The notes: generated by a model not told the origin, from the sequence alone. A stretch of DNA of 64,000 bases from Sphingomonas sp. (GCF_030145815.1 NZ_JAIXHL010000005.1:62001-126000), one strand, 5' to 3'; counted from the stretch's first letter, positions 10,347-19,593 are shown. A program made the numbers and translations.

Positions 10347-10946
10347 ATGGGCCTGCTTCCCGTAAAGCCCGGTGAGGTGGCGACGATCGTCACCAGTCTG
10401 GAAATGCGCGAGCGGCCCAAGCCGCGCCCGATGCCCGAATCGCATCTGCAACTGGTGCGCTGGGAAGCGCCGAGTCCGGACAAGTATCGGAAATTGTTCG
10501 CGCGCGTCGGTTCGCCATGGCTGTGGTTCTCCCGCCTGATCATGGACGATGTGCGGCTGAGCGCGATCATCCATGACCCGCGAATCGCGATTTTCGCGGT
10601 CGTCGATCGGCAGGGGATCGAGGTCGGGATGCTCGAACTCGATTATCGCGAGACCGCAACATGCGAGCTGTCGTTCGTCGGGCTGGTGCCCGAACTGACC
10701 GGCGCAGGGCATGGCCGCTGGCTGATGGCGCATGCGCTGATGCGGGCATGGCGGCCCGGCGTGACGCGGGTGTGGGTCCACACCTGCACCCTCGACCACC
10801 CCAAGGCTCTGGGATTCTACCGCGCGTCGGGCTTTGTACCGTTCCTGCGCGCGATCGAGACCTTTCCCGATCCGCGCATCACCGGGCACCTGCCCCGCGA
10901 CGCGGCGCCTCACATCCCGTTGATCGACCCGCCTAGCCGGCGATAA
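10347..10946 (+). CDS. GNAT family N-acetyltransferase
   Basis: 199 residues. The GNAT core is visible at about residues 80-165: VGMLELDYRETATCELSFVGLVPELTGAGHGRWLMAHAL, with the acetyl-CoA-binding Q/RxxGxG/A-like segment (GAGHGRWL), and then ALGFYRASGFVPF, a typical strand-helix end. The substrate is unknown. It begins 1 bp after hemF. Its last 37 bp overlap the end of the convergent membrane-protein gene, an unusually long tail-to-tail overlap. Confidence 0.85.
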   Translation: MGLLPVKPGEVATIVTSLEMRERPKPRPMPESHLQLVRWEAPSPDKYRKLFARVGSPWLWFSRLIMDDVRLSAIIHDPRIAIFAVVDRQGIEVGMLELDYRETATCELSFVGLVPELTGAGHGRWLMAHALMRAWRPGVTRVWVHTCTLDHPKALGFYRASGFVPFLRAIETFPDPRITGHLPRDAAPHIPLIDPPSRR

Positions 10947-11653
10947 AGCGCGATCCGCACCAGGGTGAAGAACACCCAGCTGACCGTCACGAGCAGTGCG
11001 ATTGGGACGAACACCAGCGACGCCGCCGCCTGTGACCCCGCGACCAGCGGCGCCGCGATCGCGAAGATAACGATCCCGATCGACAATGCGGTCGCGACGA
11101 TAAACAGCCCCAGGCCGAGTGCGAAAAAGCCGATCTTCCAGCCATTTTTCTCACTCAGCTGGAACCCGCGCACCATCGCCTGCCACGCTCCGCGCGTCGG
11201 CTCTGCGGCGAAGGCGACGCCCATCATCCAGGTGCGGCCAAACACATAAATCGCCGGGACGAACAGCAGATAGGTTCCAAGCTGCACCAGCGTGTTCACG
11301 ACAATGCCGATCAGGAAGAACGGGATCAACCGCTGGAGGCTGGCCAGCAGCACCGCCCCGACCGTTTCACCCCGGCGCAGGTACAGGCTGAGCAGCGCCA
11401 AGCCGCCAAATTCGGTCAGCGCGATGATCAGCCCCATCCAGCCCAGGTTGGACAGGAGGAAGGTGTTGATCACCTCCCGCGTCTGCTCGCGGTCACCGCC
11501 CTCAGGCAACTGTATCCCGCTCATGGTGACGAGCAGGAACAGCCCCAGCAGCGGCAGGAATAGAAACGCACCTGCGATCGGCCACATCAGGTCGCGATCG
11601 GTCCGCCACAACGTCACGGCATCCGCCAGAACGCCGCGAAATGAGAAGGTCAT
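10910..11653 (-). CDS. multi-pass membrane protein, unknown function
   Basis: 247 residues with about six hydrophobic segments (for example LMWPIAGAFLFLPLLGLFLLVTM, FFLIGIVVNTLVQLGTYLLFVPAIYVFG, IGFFALGLGLFIVATALSIGIVIFAIAAPLV). It is coupled by an ATGA overlap to the similar upstream membrane gene, so the pair probably works together. The general look resembles proteins annotated as glycerophosphoryl-diester-phosphodiesterase membrane domain, but no catalytic motif is seen. Function not recognised. Confidence 0.7.
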   Translation of the reverse strand: MTFSFRGVLADAVTLWRTDRDLMWPIAGAFLFLPLLGLFLLVTMSGIQLPEGGDREQTREVINTFLLSNLGWMGLIIALTEFGGLALLSLYLRRGETVGAVLLASLQRLIPFFLIGIVVNTLVQLGTYLLFVPAIYVFGRTWMMGVAFAAEPTRGAWQAMVRGFQLSEKNGWKIGFFALGLGLFIVATALSIGIVIFAIAAPLVAGSQAAASLVFVPIALLVTVSWVFFTLVRIALYRRLGGSINGM

Positions 11654-12474
11654 GCGCGCGCAGCCGCCTCATGCCGCGCGATCAGCGCGATGTAGAGCTT
11701 CGCCAGAAACGCCGTGCCGAGCACGGTGAAGCCGGTCGAGATCGCCCCGCCGACGATGGTGGTCAACACCGAGGCGAGCGAAATGCCATCCTCCCCGTTG
11801 CCGGCAACCAGATACATGACCGCGCCGAACGCAGTGGTGGCCGCAAGATTGGCGACAATCGAGACGATCGCGTAGAGGATCAACACGCCTACGATCTTGA
11901 GCGCGACACCACGCGTCAGCCGCCACGATCGCGCGATTGCGCCGATCGCCAGCCGGTCGCCGACCACTGCGGGGATGACCACCGCCAGCCGCGCCATGAC
12001 CCAGAAGGCGAGGACCAGCACGACCAGGAAATAGAGAAACACCCAAATGGCGACGCTGGGCGGAATATCCGGCATCGCGCTGCCCTGCAGCGTGGCGAGA
12101 TCGAGGCCGCCGACCGCCAGCATGATGCCGACCGGGATGGCCAAGGCGAGCATGACCACGACGAGGAGGATCATCAGCAACAGCGCCGCAGGGAAGCGCC
12201 GGGTGGCGACCTGGCTCGCCTGCCGCCCCAGCGCCGGGTCGATCGCCAGCGCGGTCACCGCCAGCTGTCCCCAGAAGCTGACCAGAGCAAGGACGAACAC
12301 GCCCAACCCGAGCAACATGGCCGTCCCCGGCGTCGCGGTGGGTTGCAGCCCGCTGAGATTGGACGAAATCGTGGTCGGAACGAAGATTGCCAGCAGCGCG
12401 ATCGGCAGCAATGTGCCGAGATTGTCGCTCAGAAACTCCGCAGTCCGATCCCAGACGGTACCCATACTGACCAT
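11650..12474 (-). CDS. multi-pass membrane protein, unknown function (YciC/GDPD-membrane-like)
   Basis: 274 residues. The start at 12474 was chosen because GAGGGGAG lies 8 nt upstream; the frame is open further but lacks support. It has about six membrane spans (LLPIALLAIFVPTTIS, AMLLGLGVFVLALVSFWGQ, ALLLMILLVVVMLALAIPVGIML, IWVFLYFLVVLVLAFWVMARLAVVIPAVV and two more). The segment AIARSWRLTRGVALKIVGVLILY resembles the repeat of YciC-like or GDPD-membrane-domain proteins. Its stop overlaps the start of the next membrane gene. Function unknown. Confidence 0.7.
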   Translation of the reverse strand: MVSMGTVWDRTAEFLSDNLGTLLPIALLAIFVPTTISSNLSGLQPTATPGTAMLLGLGVFVLALVSFWGQLAVTALAIDPALGRQASQVATRRFPAALLLMILLVVVMLALAIPVGIMLAVGGLDLATLQGSAMPDIPPSVAIWVFLYFLVVLVLAFWVMARLAVVIPAVVGDRLAIGAIARSWRLTRGVALKIVGVLILYAIVSIVANLAATTAFGAVMYLVAGNGEDGISLASVLTTIVGGAISTGFTVLGTAFLAKLYIALIARHEAAARA

Positions 12475-12566
12475 ATGCACTGCTCCCCTCATGCGCAGCG
12501 TTAGCCGATCCTTCGGCGTGACGCCACATGCTTGCGCTGGAGCGTCGGGCGTCGCATCTGGCGGCG

Positions 12567-13226
12567 ATGGAACTGGTCGAAGGTATCGAATGGCGCGTGT
12601 CCGAGGGGCGCGTCCCCTATCCGGAAGCGCTCGCGGACATGGAGGCGCGCGTCGCCGCAATCCAGGCGGGTGAAGCGCGCGAACAGGTCTGGCTACTGGA
12701 GCATCCCCCGGTCTACACCGCTGGCACCAGCGCCGATCCGGCGGAGCTGATCGATCCGCGCTTCCCGGTGTTCGCCACCGGGCGCGGCGGGCGCTACACC
12801 TATCACGGCCCGGGACAGCGGATCGGTTATGCGATGCTGGACCTGTCGCGGCGCAACAAGGATGTGCGCTGCTACGTCCATGCGGTCGAAGGCTGGGTGA
12901 TCGCGGCACTCGCCGAACTTGGCATCAACGCGTTTCGCGCGGAGGGGCGGATCGGCATCTGGACCCGCGATGGCGGAACCGAGGCGAAGATCGGCGCGAT
13001 CGGCGTGCGCGTCCGGCGCTGGGTGACGATGCATGGCTTTGCCGTGAACCTTGACCCCAACCTGTCGGATTTCGGCGGAATCGTGCCGTGCGGCCTGCCC
13101 GAATTTCCGGTGACGAGCGCGGCGCAGCTGGGAAAATCGATTTCGCCTGAAACTTTCGACGCCGCCCTTGCGTTAGCATTTCCGGCCTTTCTCAATTCCG
13201 TGGGTGGGGCGTGCGCGCGCGCCTGA
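12567..13226 (+). CDS. lipB: lipoyl(octanoyl) transferase
   Basis: 219 residues from the ATG before [13 protein letters not shown]; an in-frame ATG at 12528 would add 13 residues. It moves octanoate from acyl carrier protein to the lipoyl domains of 2-oxoacid dehydrogenases. Evidence: [22 protein letters not shown], which holds the conserved His, then [23 protein letters not shown] with the catalytic Lys, and [13 protein letters not shown] with the catalytic Cys. It is divergent from the membrane-protein pair. Confidence 0.95.
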   Translation: MELVEGIEWRVSEGRVPYPEALADMEARVAAIQAGEAREQVWLLEHPPVYTAGTSADPAELIDPRFPVFATGRGGRYTYHGPGQRIGYAMLDLSRRNKDVRCYVHAVEGWVIAALAELGINAFRAEGRIGIWTRDGGTEAKIGAIGVRVRRWVTMHGFAVNLDPNLSDFGGIVPCGLPEFPVTSAAQLGKSISPETFDAALALAFPAFLNSVGGACARA

Positions 13227-13327
13227 TGGCGGGGCTTGAGGGCGCGTTGCGAAGCGTTTAATGTATATCTCGGTCAGGGGAATAAGCGGTGTTCCGCCCC
13301 CCACCATCATCTAGGGAGCCCAAATTT

Positions 13328-13582
13328 ATGCGTGCAGTTTTCACCAAGGCCGTTGCCGGTTCGATGATCGCCAGCGCTGCGCTGCTGCTGTCGGCGTGCG
13401 GTGGCACCACTGAAACCACCGCCGACAACACGACGGTCATGGACGTCAACGCGACCGACGCCGGGATGATCGACGGCACCGTCAGCGACAACATGACCAT
13501 GGTCGACGGCGCCACCGGCAACGACACCGGCATGGCTGGCGACACCATGGCGGCCAACGACACCATGGGTAACGGCATGTAA
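13328..13582 (+). CDS. small lipoprotein with Asp/Asn/Thr/Met-rich low-complexity tail
   Basis: 84 residues. The signal MIASAALLLSAC ends in a lipobox Cys and is followed by a mature part made mostly of Asn, Asp, Thr, Gly and Met (NDTGMAGDTMAANDTMGNGM). An AGGGAG ribosome-binding site lies 8-15 nt before the ATG. The first possible start, 39 bp upstream, has no such site. An intrinsic terminator follows at once. Common small envelope protein type in sphingomonads; function not known. Confidence 0.7.
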   Translation: MRAVFTKAVAGSMIASAALLLSACGGTTETTADNTTVMDVNATDAGMIDGTVSDNMTMVDGATGNDTGMAGDTMAANDTMGNGM

Positions 13583-13610
13583 TCTGCCGCGCGCGGCAAA
13601 TGCATGAATC

Positions 13611-13641
13611 GGGCCGTCCGGCAATCCGGGCGGCCCTTTTT
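13611..13641 (+). terminator. intrinsic terminator after the small lipoprotein gene
   Basis: Stem GGGCCGTCCGG paired with CCGGGCGGCCC (one T:G wobble) around a CAAT loop, followed by TTTTT. It stands 28 bp after the stop codon. Confidence 0.85.
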
Positions 13642-13789
13642 CGTGCAGATCCATGCGCGGCGTGCCAGCTGTCCCACGGTGGAGCGCGGCCCCTTGCACA
13701 ACCGCAACGAAGCTGTGCCAAAAACCACTTGGGCGCGGCACGAAAACTCCGTAACCCAGCGGCGGATCAGGGTTCGAGAGGGTTGGTTG

Positions 13790-14476
13790 ATGTTCGGTTC
13801 GCGTCTGATGTTCTCGGCAGGCCTGGGTGTGGCGGTGTTGGCGGCGACGCCGGCCTCTGCGCAATTCTATTTCAAGTCCCCCGACGTCGCGGCGCCGCGG
13901 ATCACCGGGACGGAGCCGGGTATGCTAGCCCAGCCGCTGCCCGGCGCGACCCCGGCCGAGCTGCGTGCGGCGATGGTGTGGAATCTGCGCGCGGCGCTCA
14001 ACGTCGCGGCGCTGCAGTGCCAGTTCGGGCCGACCCTGCTGACCCTGCCCAACTACAACGCCATTCTGCGCGACCATAAGGTCGAGCTGAACGATTCCTA
14101 CGCCGTGCTCACAAAGTATTTCATGCGCACCCACAAGGCGCCCAAGGCCGGGCAGACTGCGCTCGATCAATATGGCACGCGCGTCTATTCGAGCTACTCG
14201 GCGGTGCATGCGCAGCTGACCTTCTGCCAGACGGCGGACGCCGTTTCGAATGCCGCGCTGTTTACCCCGCGCGGCAAGTTTGGCGAGCTGGCGGCCGAGA
14301 GTATCCCGATGATCCGCAGCAGCCTCAGCCGCTGGGGCGAACAGCAATTCCCGATGCGCATGCCGATCGAGGCGCAGATCACCTATCCGCAATTCGGCAA
14401 CGAGGATTGCTGGGACAAGGGCGGCTATTTCCCGGACCGTTGCGCGCCGGGGGCGAAGAAGCGCAAGCGGCGCTAA
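13790..14476 (+). CDS. secreted protein of unknown function
   Basis: 228 residues from the ATG that opens a signal peptide (MFGSRLMFSAGLGVAVLAATPASAQ). The frame is open upstream to 13604 but that part reads as non-coding. The mature protein has scattered Cys (LQCQFGP, TFCQTADAV, NEDCWDKGGYFPDRCAPG) and ends in a basic KKRKRR tail. The pattern MVWNLRAALNVAALQCQF is seen in many sphingomonad secreted proteins. No enzyme motif is recognised. Periplasmic or exported location is likely. Confidence 0.65.
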   Translation: MFGSRLMFSAGLGVAVLAATPASAQFYFKSPDVAAPRITGTEPGMLAQPLPGATPAELRAAMVWNLRAALNVAALQCQFGPTLLTLPNYNAILRDHKVELNDSYAVLTKYFMRTHKAPKAGQTALDQYGTRVYSSYSAVHAQLTFCQTADAVSNAALFTPRGKFGELAAESIPMIRSSLSRWGEQQFPMRMPIEAQITYPQFGNEDCWDKGGYFPDRCAPGAKKRKRR

Positions 14477-14485
14477 GCGCAGCGT

Positions 14486-15118
14486 TCAGCGCAGTCCGAG
14501 CGTCTTATGCGCCTGAAGCGTCAGGCGCCAGCGCGGATTGGCGAGGGCGAAGTCCACCGCCGCCTGCACATTGGCGGCGGCACGGGCATCGTCCATCGGC
14601 TGGATCAGGAAATGGTCGAAGTCCCAGCGCTCGATCTCGGCGACATCGGTGCCGGCTTGCGGCCAGACCAGCTTCAGCTCGTCGCCGCGCCGCTGCACGA
14701 CCGCGCTCCCCGCCTTGGGGCTGATGCAGATCCAGTCGATGCCCGGATGTACGGGCAGCGTCCCGTTGCTCTCGATCGCGATACGAAAGCCACGCGCGTG
14801 CAGCGCATCGACCAGCGCGTCATCGACCTGAAGCATCGGCTCACCCCCGGTCAGCACGACGAAGCGGCGCTCCTGCCCCGCGCCCCAGAAGCCCGCAATC
14901 GCATCGCCCAACGCATCGGCATCGGCGAATTTGCCCCCGCCAAGTCCATCGGTCCCCACAAACTGCGTGTCACAGAATTTGCAGATCGCGGTGGCGCGGT
15001 CCTGTTCGCGGCCCGACCAGAGATTGCACCCGGCGAAGCGGACAAACACCGCGCATGCGCCGGCATTCACCCCCTCACCCTGCAGGGTCAGGAACATTTC
15101 CTTGACCGCATAACTCAT
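14486..15118 (-). CDS. queE: 7-carboxy-7-deazaguanine synthase
   Basis: 210 residues from ATG 15118 (MSYAVKEMFLTLQGEG). Radical SAM enzyme that contracts 6-carboxytetrahydropterin to 7-carboxy-7-deazaguanine in queuosine synthesis. The cluster ligands are CNLWSG with CKFC 13 residues on, the spaced CX13-14CXXC form seen in proteobacterial QueE. TGGEPMLQVD is the SAM-binding GGE motif. The next gene upstream, queC, ends 10 bp before this start, so the two form an operon. queD and queF are not in the window. Confidence 0.94.
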   Translation of the reverse strand: MSYAVKEMFLTLQGEGVNAGACAVFVRFAGCNLWSGREQDRATAICKFCDTQFVGTDGLGGGKFADADALGDAIAGFWGAGQERRFVVLTGGEPMLQVDDALVDALHARGFRIAIESNGTLPVHPGIDWICISPKAGSAVVQRRGDELKLVWPQAGTDVAEIERWDFDHFLIQPMDDARAAANVQAAVDFALANPRWRLTLQAHKTLGLR

Positions 15119-15128
15119 CGCATCTGCC

Positions 15129-15815
15129 TCAAGCGGAAACGGCGTAGCGGGTCGGATCGGGGACGCCTGCTTCTTCGAACCCCTTGGCGCGCAGACGGCA
15201 GCTGTCGCACAGCCCGCAATGCACGCCGCCCGGCGCGGGGTCATAGCAGGACCAGCTGAGCCCCAGATCGAGGCCGAGTTCGGTGCCCTTGCGCACGATG
15301 TCTGCCTTGCTCATCGACACCAATGGCGCGCGGATACGGAACGGATGTCCCTCGACCCCGGCCTTGGTGGCGAGTTCGGCCAGCTTCTCAAACCCTTCAA
15401 TGAACTCCGGGCGACAATCGGGATAGCCCGAATAATCGAGCGCGTTGACCCCGAGATACAGGTCACGCGCGCCCATCGCCTCAGCCCAACCGAGCGCGAG
15501 GCTGAGAAAGATGGTATTACGCGCCGGGACATAGGTGACCGGGATGTCGTCGCCGACTCCGTCCTTGGGCACATCGATATCGGCGGTCAGCGCCGATCCA
15601 CCGAACAGCGACAGATCGAGCGGGAGGACAATGTGCCGCTCCGCCCCAAGAACCGCTGCGATCCGGCGCGCGGCCGCCAGTTCGACATGGTGGCGCTGGT
15701 TGTAGTCGATCGACAGCGCCAGCAAGCGGTGGCCATCGGCGCGCGCGCATGCGGCGGAAACATAGGAATCGAGTCCGCCCGAGACGAGGGCGACGGCATA
15801 GCTGGTGTCGGTCAT
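15129..15815 (-). CDS. queC: 7-cyano-7-deazaguanine (preQ0) synthase
   Basis: 228 residues from ATG 15815. It turns 7-carboxy-7-deazaguanine into preQ0 using ATP and ammonia, the step after QueE. The N-terminal PP-loop [14 protein letters not shown] binds ATP. The C-terminal [20 protein letters not shown] supplies the four Cys of the zinc site. [14 protein letters not shown] is a further family motif. The frame is open 12 codons upstream, but [14 protein letters not shown] fits the usual N-terminus. Confidence 0.95.
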   Translation of the reverse strand: MTDTSYAVALVSGGLDSYVSAACARADGHRLLALSIDYNQRHHVELAAARRIAAVLGAERHIVLPLDLSLFGGSALTADIDVPKDGVGDDIPVTYVPARNTIFLSLALGWAEAMGARDLYLGVNALDYSGYPDCRPEFIEGFEKLAELATKAGVEGHPFRIRAPLVSMSKADIVRKGTELGLDLGLSWSCYDPAPGGVHCGLCDSCRLRAKGFEEAGVPDPTRYAVSA

Positions 15816-15869
15816 CCGCGCTGCGCTACCCCCTTTGCCGCGGTGCGGCAAGAAAGCGCGCTACGGACG

Positions 15870-16271
15870 TCAGCGGCACGGGCCCGTACGCCGGCCTTCA
15901 TATTCAAACGAGAACGGCAGACCGCGGCTGATCCCCTGGCTCTCAATGCGCACCAACCGGGGGGTCTCGACCACGACGCGGGTCGCGCCATTGCCGATCC
16001 CGGGGCAGCTATAGGTGACCCGCCCGCCCAGCGACCCGTCCTCGACAACGAAGCGAGAGCACGTCGCGCCGCGATGCTGGAGCTGAAGCAGAACCTGGGG
16101 GTCAGTGATGCACATCGTGCGGCTCGATCCGTCCGCGCCGCGCAAGGTCCACTCGCCCCGCTCAATCCCGGCGAGGGCGGTGAGACCGTTGTCGGGACGG
16201 CCAGCGGCACTGCCCGCAGCGAGAGGAGCCAGCAGGGCGGCGGCGATCAGCAGGGGGCGAAGCATCTTCAT
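15870..16271 (-). CDS. small secreted protein, DUF3617-like
   Basis: 133 residues with a signal peptide (MKMLRPLLIAAALLAPLAAG). The mature part begins IERGEWTLRG and contains TMCITDPQ, CSRF, YSCPG and a final GPCR, a spacing of Trp and four Cys like that of the DUF3617 family of secreted proteins. Function of that family is not established. It lies between queC and hslO on the same strand. The family call is from pattern only. Confidence 0.6.
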   Translation of the reverse strand: MKMLRPLLIAAALLAPLAAGSAAGRPDNGLTALAGIERGEWTLRGADGSSRTMCITDPQVLLQLQHRGATCSRFVVEDGSLGGRVTYSCPGIGNGATRVVVETPRLVRIESQGISRGLPFSFEYEGRRTGPCR

Positions 16272-16321
16272 TTCATCGCTCCTTTACCACGTTTCACCTG
16301 TCAATTCGCTGACGAAATCAG

Positions 16322-17212
16322 TCAGGCGAAGCTATCGAGCGCGATCGGGAATTTCTTCGCACAAAACGCGCAGTCAACGGTGATGAACCCGTCTTCGGCC
16401 ATTTCGACGCGGTCCTCGGCGGAGAACTTCGCCAGGACCGATCCGATATAGTCGGGGTCGCAGCGACAGCCGCGCACCAGATCGCCGCCGGACTGAACGC
16501 GCACTTCATCCTCGTTGAACAACCGCCACAACAGGGTTTCGAGCGGCGTGGTCGCGTCGGCCAGCTCTTCGGTGCTGATCGTGCCGCCAAGCGCTTCGAC
16601 ATGTTCCCATTCGGGGTGGGTTTCGCGCGCGTGCAGCCGCTCGCCGCCTTCCTCACCCTCGGGAAGATGCTGCAGGAACAGGCCGCCGCCGATGCAATTG
16701 CCCTGCGCGTCATGGCCAACGCCGAGCCGCACCAAAGTCGGAATCTGCTCCGACTGGTCGAAGTAGTTCTCCGCCGCCTCGGCCAGCGATCCGCCGTCGA
16801 GCGGGACGATGCCCTGATAGCGCTCGCCGGTGGTCGCCTGGTCGAAGGTCATCGCCAGATAGCCCTGGTTGAACAGCGCGTAGAGCGACGGGTTGCTGCC
16901 CAGCTCCGCCAGCCGGTCGGCATCATATTGGACATAACCGCGCAGCTCGCCGGCCTTGTAATCGCACACCATCAGGCTGACGATGCCGCCCTGGGCCTGC
17001 GCCTGCAGCGTCAGCTGGCCCCCGGCATCCTTGAGCGTCGAGCCAAGCAACGCGGTCAGCGTCAGCGCCTCCGCCAGCAGCCGCTCGATCGGCGCGGGAT
17101 AGGCGTGGGCGGCGAGAATCTCGCCCAGCACCGGCCCGAGCCGCGCGATCCGCCCGCGTGCATGGCGCTGGGGAATCGTGAAGTTGAGCGTGCGGTCGAG
17201 GTCGGTGGTCAT
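16322..17212 (-). CDS. hslO: Hsp33 redox-regulated chaperonin
   Basis: 296 residues. A cytosolic holdase activated by oxidation of a zinc site. The redox Cys are present as CRC (VRGCRCDPDYI) and CAFC near the C-terminus. The N-terminal domain begins TDLDRTLNFTIPQRHARGR. The frame continues upstream as VPAFAGMT, but that peptide is encoded by a repeat element (17225-17335), so ATG 17212, with an AAGGAAG site, was chosen. It follows argD-argF on the same strand, a gene order common in sphingomonads. Confidence 0.95.
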   Translation of the reverse strand: MTTDLDRTLNFTIPQRHARGRIARLGPVLGEILAAHAYPAPIERLLAEALTLTALLGSTLKDAGGQLTLQAQAQGGIVSLMVCDYKAGELRGYVQYDADRLAELGSNPSLYALFNQGYLAMTFDQATTGERYQGIVPLDGGSLAEAAENYFDQSEQIPTLVRLGVGHDAQGNCIGGGLFLQHLPEGEEGGERLHARETHPEWEHVEALGGTISTEELADATTPLETLLWRLFNEDEVRVQSGGDLVRGCRCDPDYIGSVLAKFSAEDRVEMAEDGFITVDCAFCAKKFPIALDSFA

Positions 17213-17224
17213 CAAATCTTCCTT

Positions 17225-17335
17225 CGTCATTCCCGCGAAAGCGGGAACCCATCTCGTGTCGCTAGCCACGCGCAACACGGCTGTCGGGCATGCTGAAAAT
17301 GCAGGAGATGGGCCCCGGCTTTCGCCGGGGTGACG
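17225..17335. repeat. inverted-repeat intergenic element (CGTCATTCCC type)
   Basis: An imperfect palindrome of about 111 bp. The left arm begins CGTCATTCCCGCGAAAGCGG and continues GAACCCATCTC. The right arm is GAGATGGGCCCCGGCTTTCG followed by CCGGGGTGACG. Each arm also folds into its own small hairpin (CCCGCGAAAGCGGG; CCCCGGCTTTCGCCGGGG). It fills the argF-hslO gap and abuts the hslO ribosome-binding site. In reverse translation it gives the familiar peptide VPAFAGMT, a mark of a widespread bacterial repeat. Confidence 0.8.
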
Positions 17336-17367
17336 GCTAAGTGGGGTCGCGACGAAGTTCCGTCAAC

Positions 17368-18291
17368 TCACCCGATCTGCCCGAAGCACCAGCGCAGCAC
17401 CGCCTTTTGCCCGTGGAGGCGGTTTTCCGCCTCGGGCCAGATCAGCGATTGCGGGCCGTCGATCACCTCGGGCGTCACCTCCTCGCCGCGATGCGCGGGG
17501 AGGCAGTGGAGGAATTTCGCGTCGGGTTTGGCCTTGGCCATCAGCGCGGCATCAACCTGATAGGGCGTGAGCGCGGCGAGCTTTGCCTCGGCATGCAGCT
17601 GACCCATCGAGATCCAGGTGTCGGTGACGATGATGTCCGCCCCCGCCACCGCTTCTGCCGGATCGTTGACGCAGATCGCGCGCCCCTTCCCCAGCGCCAT
17701 CGCCGCCTCGGGGAGCGAGAAGCTTTGCGGACAGGCGGCGACGACGTCGAACTGCATCAGCCCCGCCGCCTCGACGATCGAGGCGAGGACGTTGTTGCCA
17801 TCGCCCAGCCACGCGACCTTGAGCCCGGGCAGCGCCTTGCCGCTTTCCAGGATCGTCTGGAGGTCTGCGACGATCTGGCACGGGTGGCTGTCGTCGGTCA
17901 GGCCGTTGATCACCGGCACGCTGGCATAGTCGGCCATTTCGAGCAGCTTGGCATGGTCGTCGGTGCGCACCATGATCGCGTCGCAATAGCCCGACAGGAC
18001 GCGCGCGGTGTCGGCAACCGTCTCGCCGCGCCCGAGCTGGCTGGTCGCGGCGTCGAGCACAATCGCGCTACCGCCGAGCTGGCGGATCGCCATTTCGAAG
18101 CTCACGCGGGTGCGGGTCGAGTTCTTCTCGAACACCATCGCGAGGGTGTGGCCCGCGAGCGGCGCGTCGAAATCGACCGCACCTTTGGGCAGGCCGGCGC
18201 GTGCCGCCTTGCGATCGATGGCTTCCGCCAGGATCGCTGCCAGCCCATCCGGGCCGGCGTCACTGAGCGACAGGAAATTGCGGTAGGTCAT
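17368..18291 (-). CDS. argF: ornithine carbamoyltransferase
   Basis: 307 residues. It makes citrulline from ornithine and carbamoyl phosphate in arginine synthesis. Evidence: the carbamoyl-phosphate loop [34 protein letters not shown], and the ornithine/catalytic [12 protein letters not shown]. Full length. It lies 57 bp downstream of argD, in the same direction; the pair is probably one operon, with hslO beyond a repeat element. Confidence 0.97.
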   Translation of the reverse strand: MTYRNFLSLSDAGPDGLAAILAEAIDRKAARAGLPKGAVDFDAPLAGHTLAMVFEKNSTRTRVSFEMAIRQLGGSAIVLDAATSQLGRGETVADTARVLSGYCDAIMVRTDDHAKLLEMADYASVPVINGLTDDSHPCQIVADLQTILESGKALPGLKVAWLGDGNNVLASIVEAAGLMQFDVVAACPQSFSLPEAAMALGKGRAICVNDPAEAVAGADIIVTDTWISMGQLHAEAKLAALTPYQVDAALMAKAKPDAKFLHCLPAHRGEEVTPEVIDGPQSLIWPEAENRLHGQKAVLRWCFGQIG

Positions 18292-18348
18292 TGATATTTC
18301 CCCCTACGGCCAGGGTTGCCTCCCCCAGCGCGCCGGGGGAGCAATTGG

Positions 18349-19545
18349 CTATGCCGCCTCCGGCATCGTGTAGCTGCGCGCACCTGCGCTCAGCTTTTCG
18401 ACCGCTTCGGCGACATGACTTTCGTCGATGATCAGCGGCGGCAGGACGCGGAACACATTCTCGCCCGCTGCCACGGTCAGCAGCCCGTGATGGTCGCGCA
18501 GATGCGCCACGAAATCGCGTGCGACCGCCGGCTCCTTCAACTTGATGCCGAGCATCAAGCCCTTGCCGCGGATTTCGTCGAACAGATGGTCGTGATTGGG
18601 GATCATCTGCTCGAACGCCGCGCGCAGCCGATCGCCCATCGCGGTGACATGGTCGAGGAAGCCCGGCTCCTCCATCACGTCGAGCACCGCCATGCCCGCC
18701 GCCATCGCCAGCGGGTTGCCGCCATAGGTCGAGCCATGCGTGCCGAACACCATGCCCTTTGCCGCCTCTTCGGTGGCGAGGCACGCGCCGAGCGGGAAGC
18801 CGTTTCCGATCCCCTTCGCCGAGGTCAGGATGTCGGGGGTAATGCCGTAATGCTCATAGGCCCACATCTTGCCGGTCCGACCATAGCCACACTGGATTTC
18901 GTCCAGGATCAGCAACAGGCCATGCTCGTCGCACGCCTTGCGCAGGCCCTGGATGAATTCGGGCTTGCCCGCGGTCATCCCGCCCTCACCCTGCACGGTC
19001 TCGACCATGAAGCCGGCGGTCTGATCGTCGATCAGGGCGAGTGCCGCGTCGAGGTCGTTGAACGGGGCGTAATCAAAGCCCGGCAGCAAAGGCTCGAACC
19101 CGTCGCGCATCTTGGCCTGATTGGTCGCCGAGATCGCGCCCATTGTCCGCCCGTGAAAGGCGTTGTGGAACGTAATGATCTTGGTCCGCTGCGGGTTGCC
19201 GTTGACATAGTGATAGCGGCGCGCGGTCTTGATCGCGCACTCGATCGCCTCGGCGCCCGAGTTGGTGAAGAACAATGTGTCGGCGAAGCTGGTTTCGACG
19301 ATGCGTGCAGCGAGCGCCTCACCCTGCGGCGAGCCGTAGAGGTTGGACACGTGCATCAGCGTCGCGACCTGGTCCTGCACCTTCTTGATGAAGTCCGGAT
19401 GGCTGTGACCGAGCGCGTTGACCGCGATGCCCGCCGCGAAATCGAGATAGCGCTCGCCGCGCTCGCCGATCAGGTAGCAGCCTTCGCCGCGCACCGGACG
19501 CACACCGCACCGTGGGTAAACGGGCATGAGCGGGGTGATCGACAC
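18349..19545 (-). CDS. argD: acetylornithine/succinyldiaminopimelate aminotransferase
   Basis: 398 residues, class III PLP aminotransferase. It converts N-acetylglutamate semialdehyde to N-acetylornithine and can serve lysine synthesis. Evidence: LDFAAGIAVNALGHSHP, TNSGAEAIECAIKTAR, LILDEIQCGYGRTG, and the PLP Lys in TSAKGIGNGFPLGA. GTG start with a strong GAAGGAGG site. A terminator-like hairpin lies just upstream in the leader (19570-19593), hinting at control of the operon. Confidence 0.96.
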   Translation of the reverse strand: MSITPLMPVYPRCGVRPVRGEGCYLIGERGERYLDFAAGIAVNALGHSHPDFIKKVQDQVATLMHVSNLYGSPQGEALAARIVETSFADTLFFTNSGAEAIECAIKTARRYHYVNGNPQRTKIITFHNAFHGRTMGAISATNQAKMRDGFEPLLPGFDYAPFNDLDAALALIDDQTAGFMVETVQGEGGMTAGKPEFIQGLRKACDEHGLLLILDEIQCGYGRTGKMWAYEHYGITPDILTSAKGIGNGFPLGACLATEEAAKGMVFGTHGSTYGGNPLAMAAGMAVLDVMEEPGFLDHVTAMGDRLRAAFEQMIPNHDHLFDEIRGKGLMLGIKLKEPAVARDFVAHLRDHHGLLTVAAGENVFRVLPPLIIDESHVAEAVEKLSAGARSYTMPEAA

Positions 19546-19569
19546 GGGCAGCCTCCTTCAAAAAGCAAA

Positions 19570-19593
19570 GGGCGGTTCCACTGCGGACCGCCC
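19570..19593 (-). promoter_or_regulatory. terminator-like hairpin in the argD leader
   Basis: On the minus strand GGGCGGT pairs with ACCGCCC around a 10-nt loop and is followed by TTTGCTTTTTG, then the argD ribosome-binding site. No gene ends upstream on this strand, so it is either a leader structure of the arg transcript or an attenuator. A possible TTGACG-18-TAGGGT promoter lies directly upstream, which would place the stem at the very 5' end of the mRNA. Confidence 0.5.

Noticed and set aside
17213..17278. N-terminal extension of HslO with VPAFAGMT
   Set aside because: The peptide is encoded by a repeat element and is not part of Hsp33.
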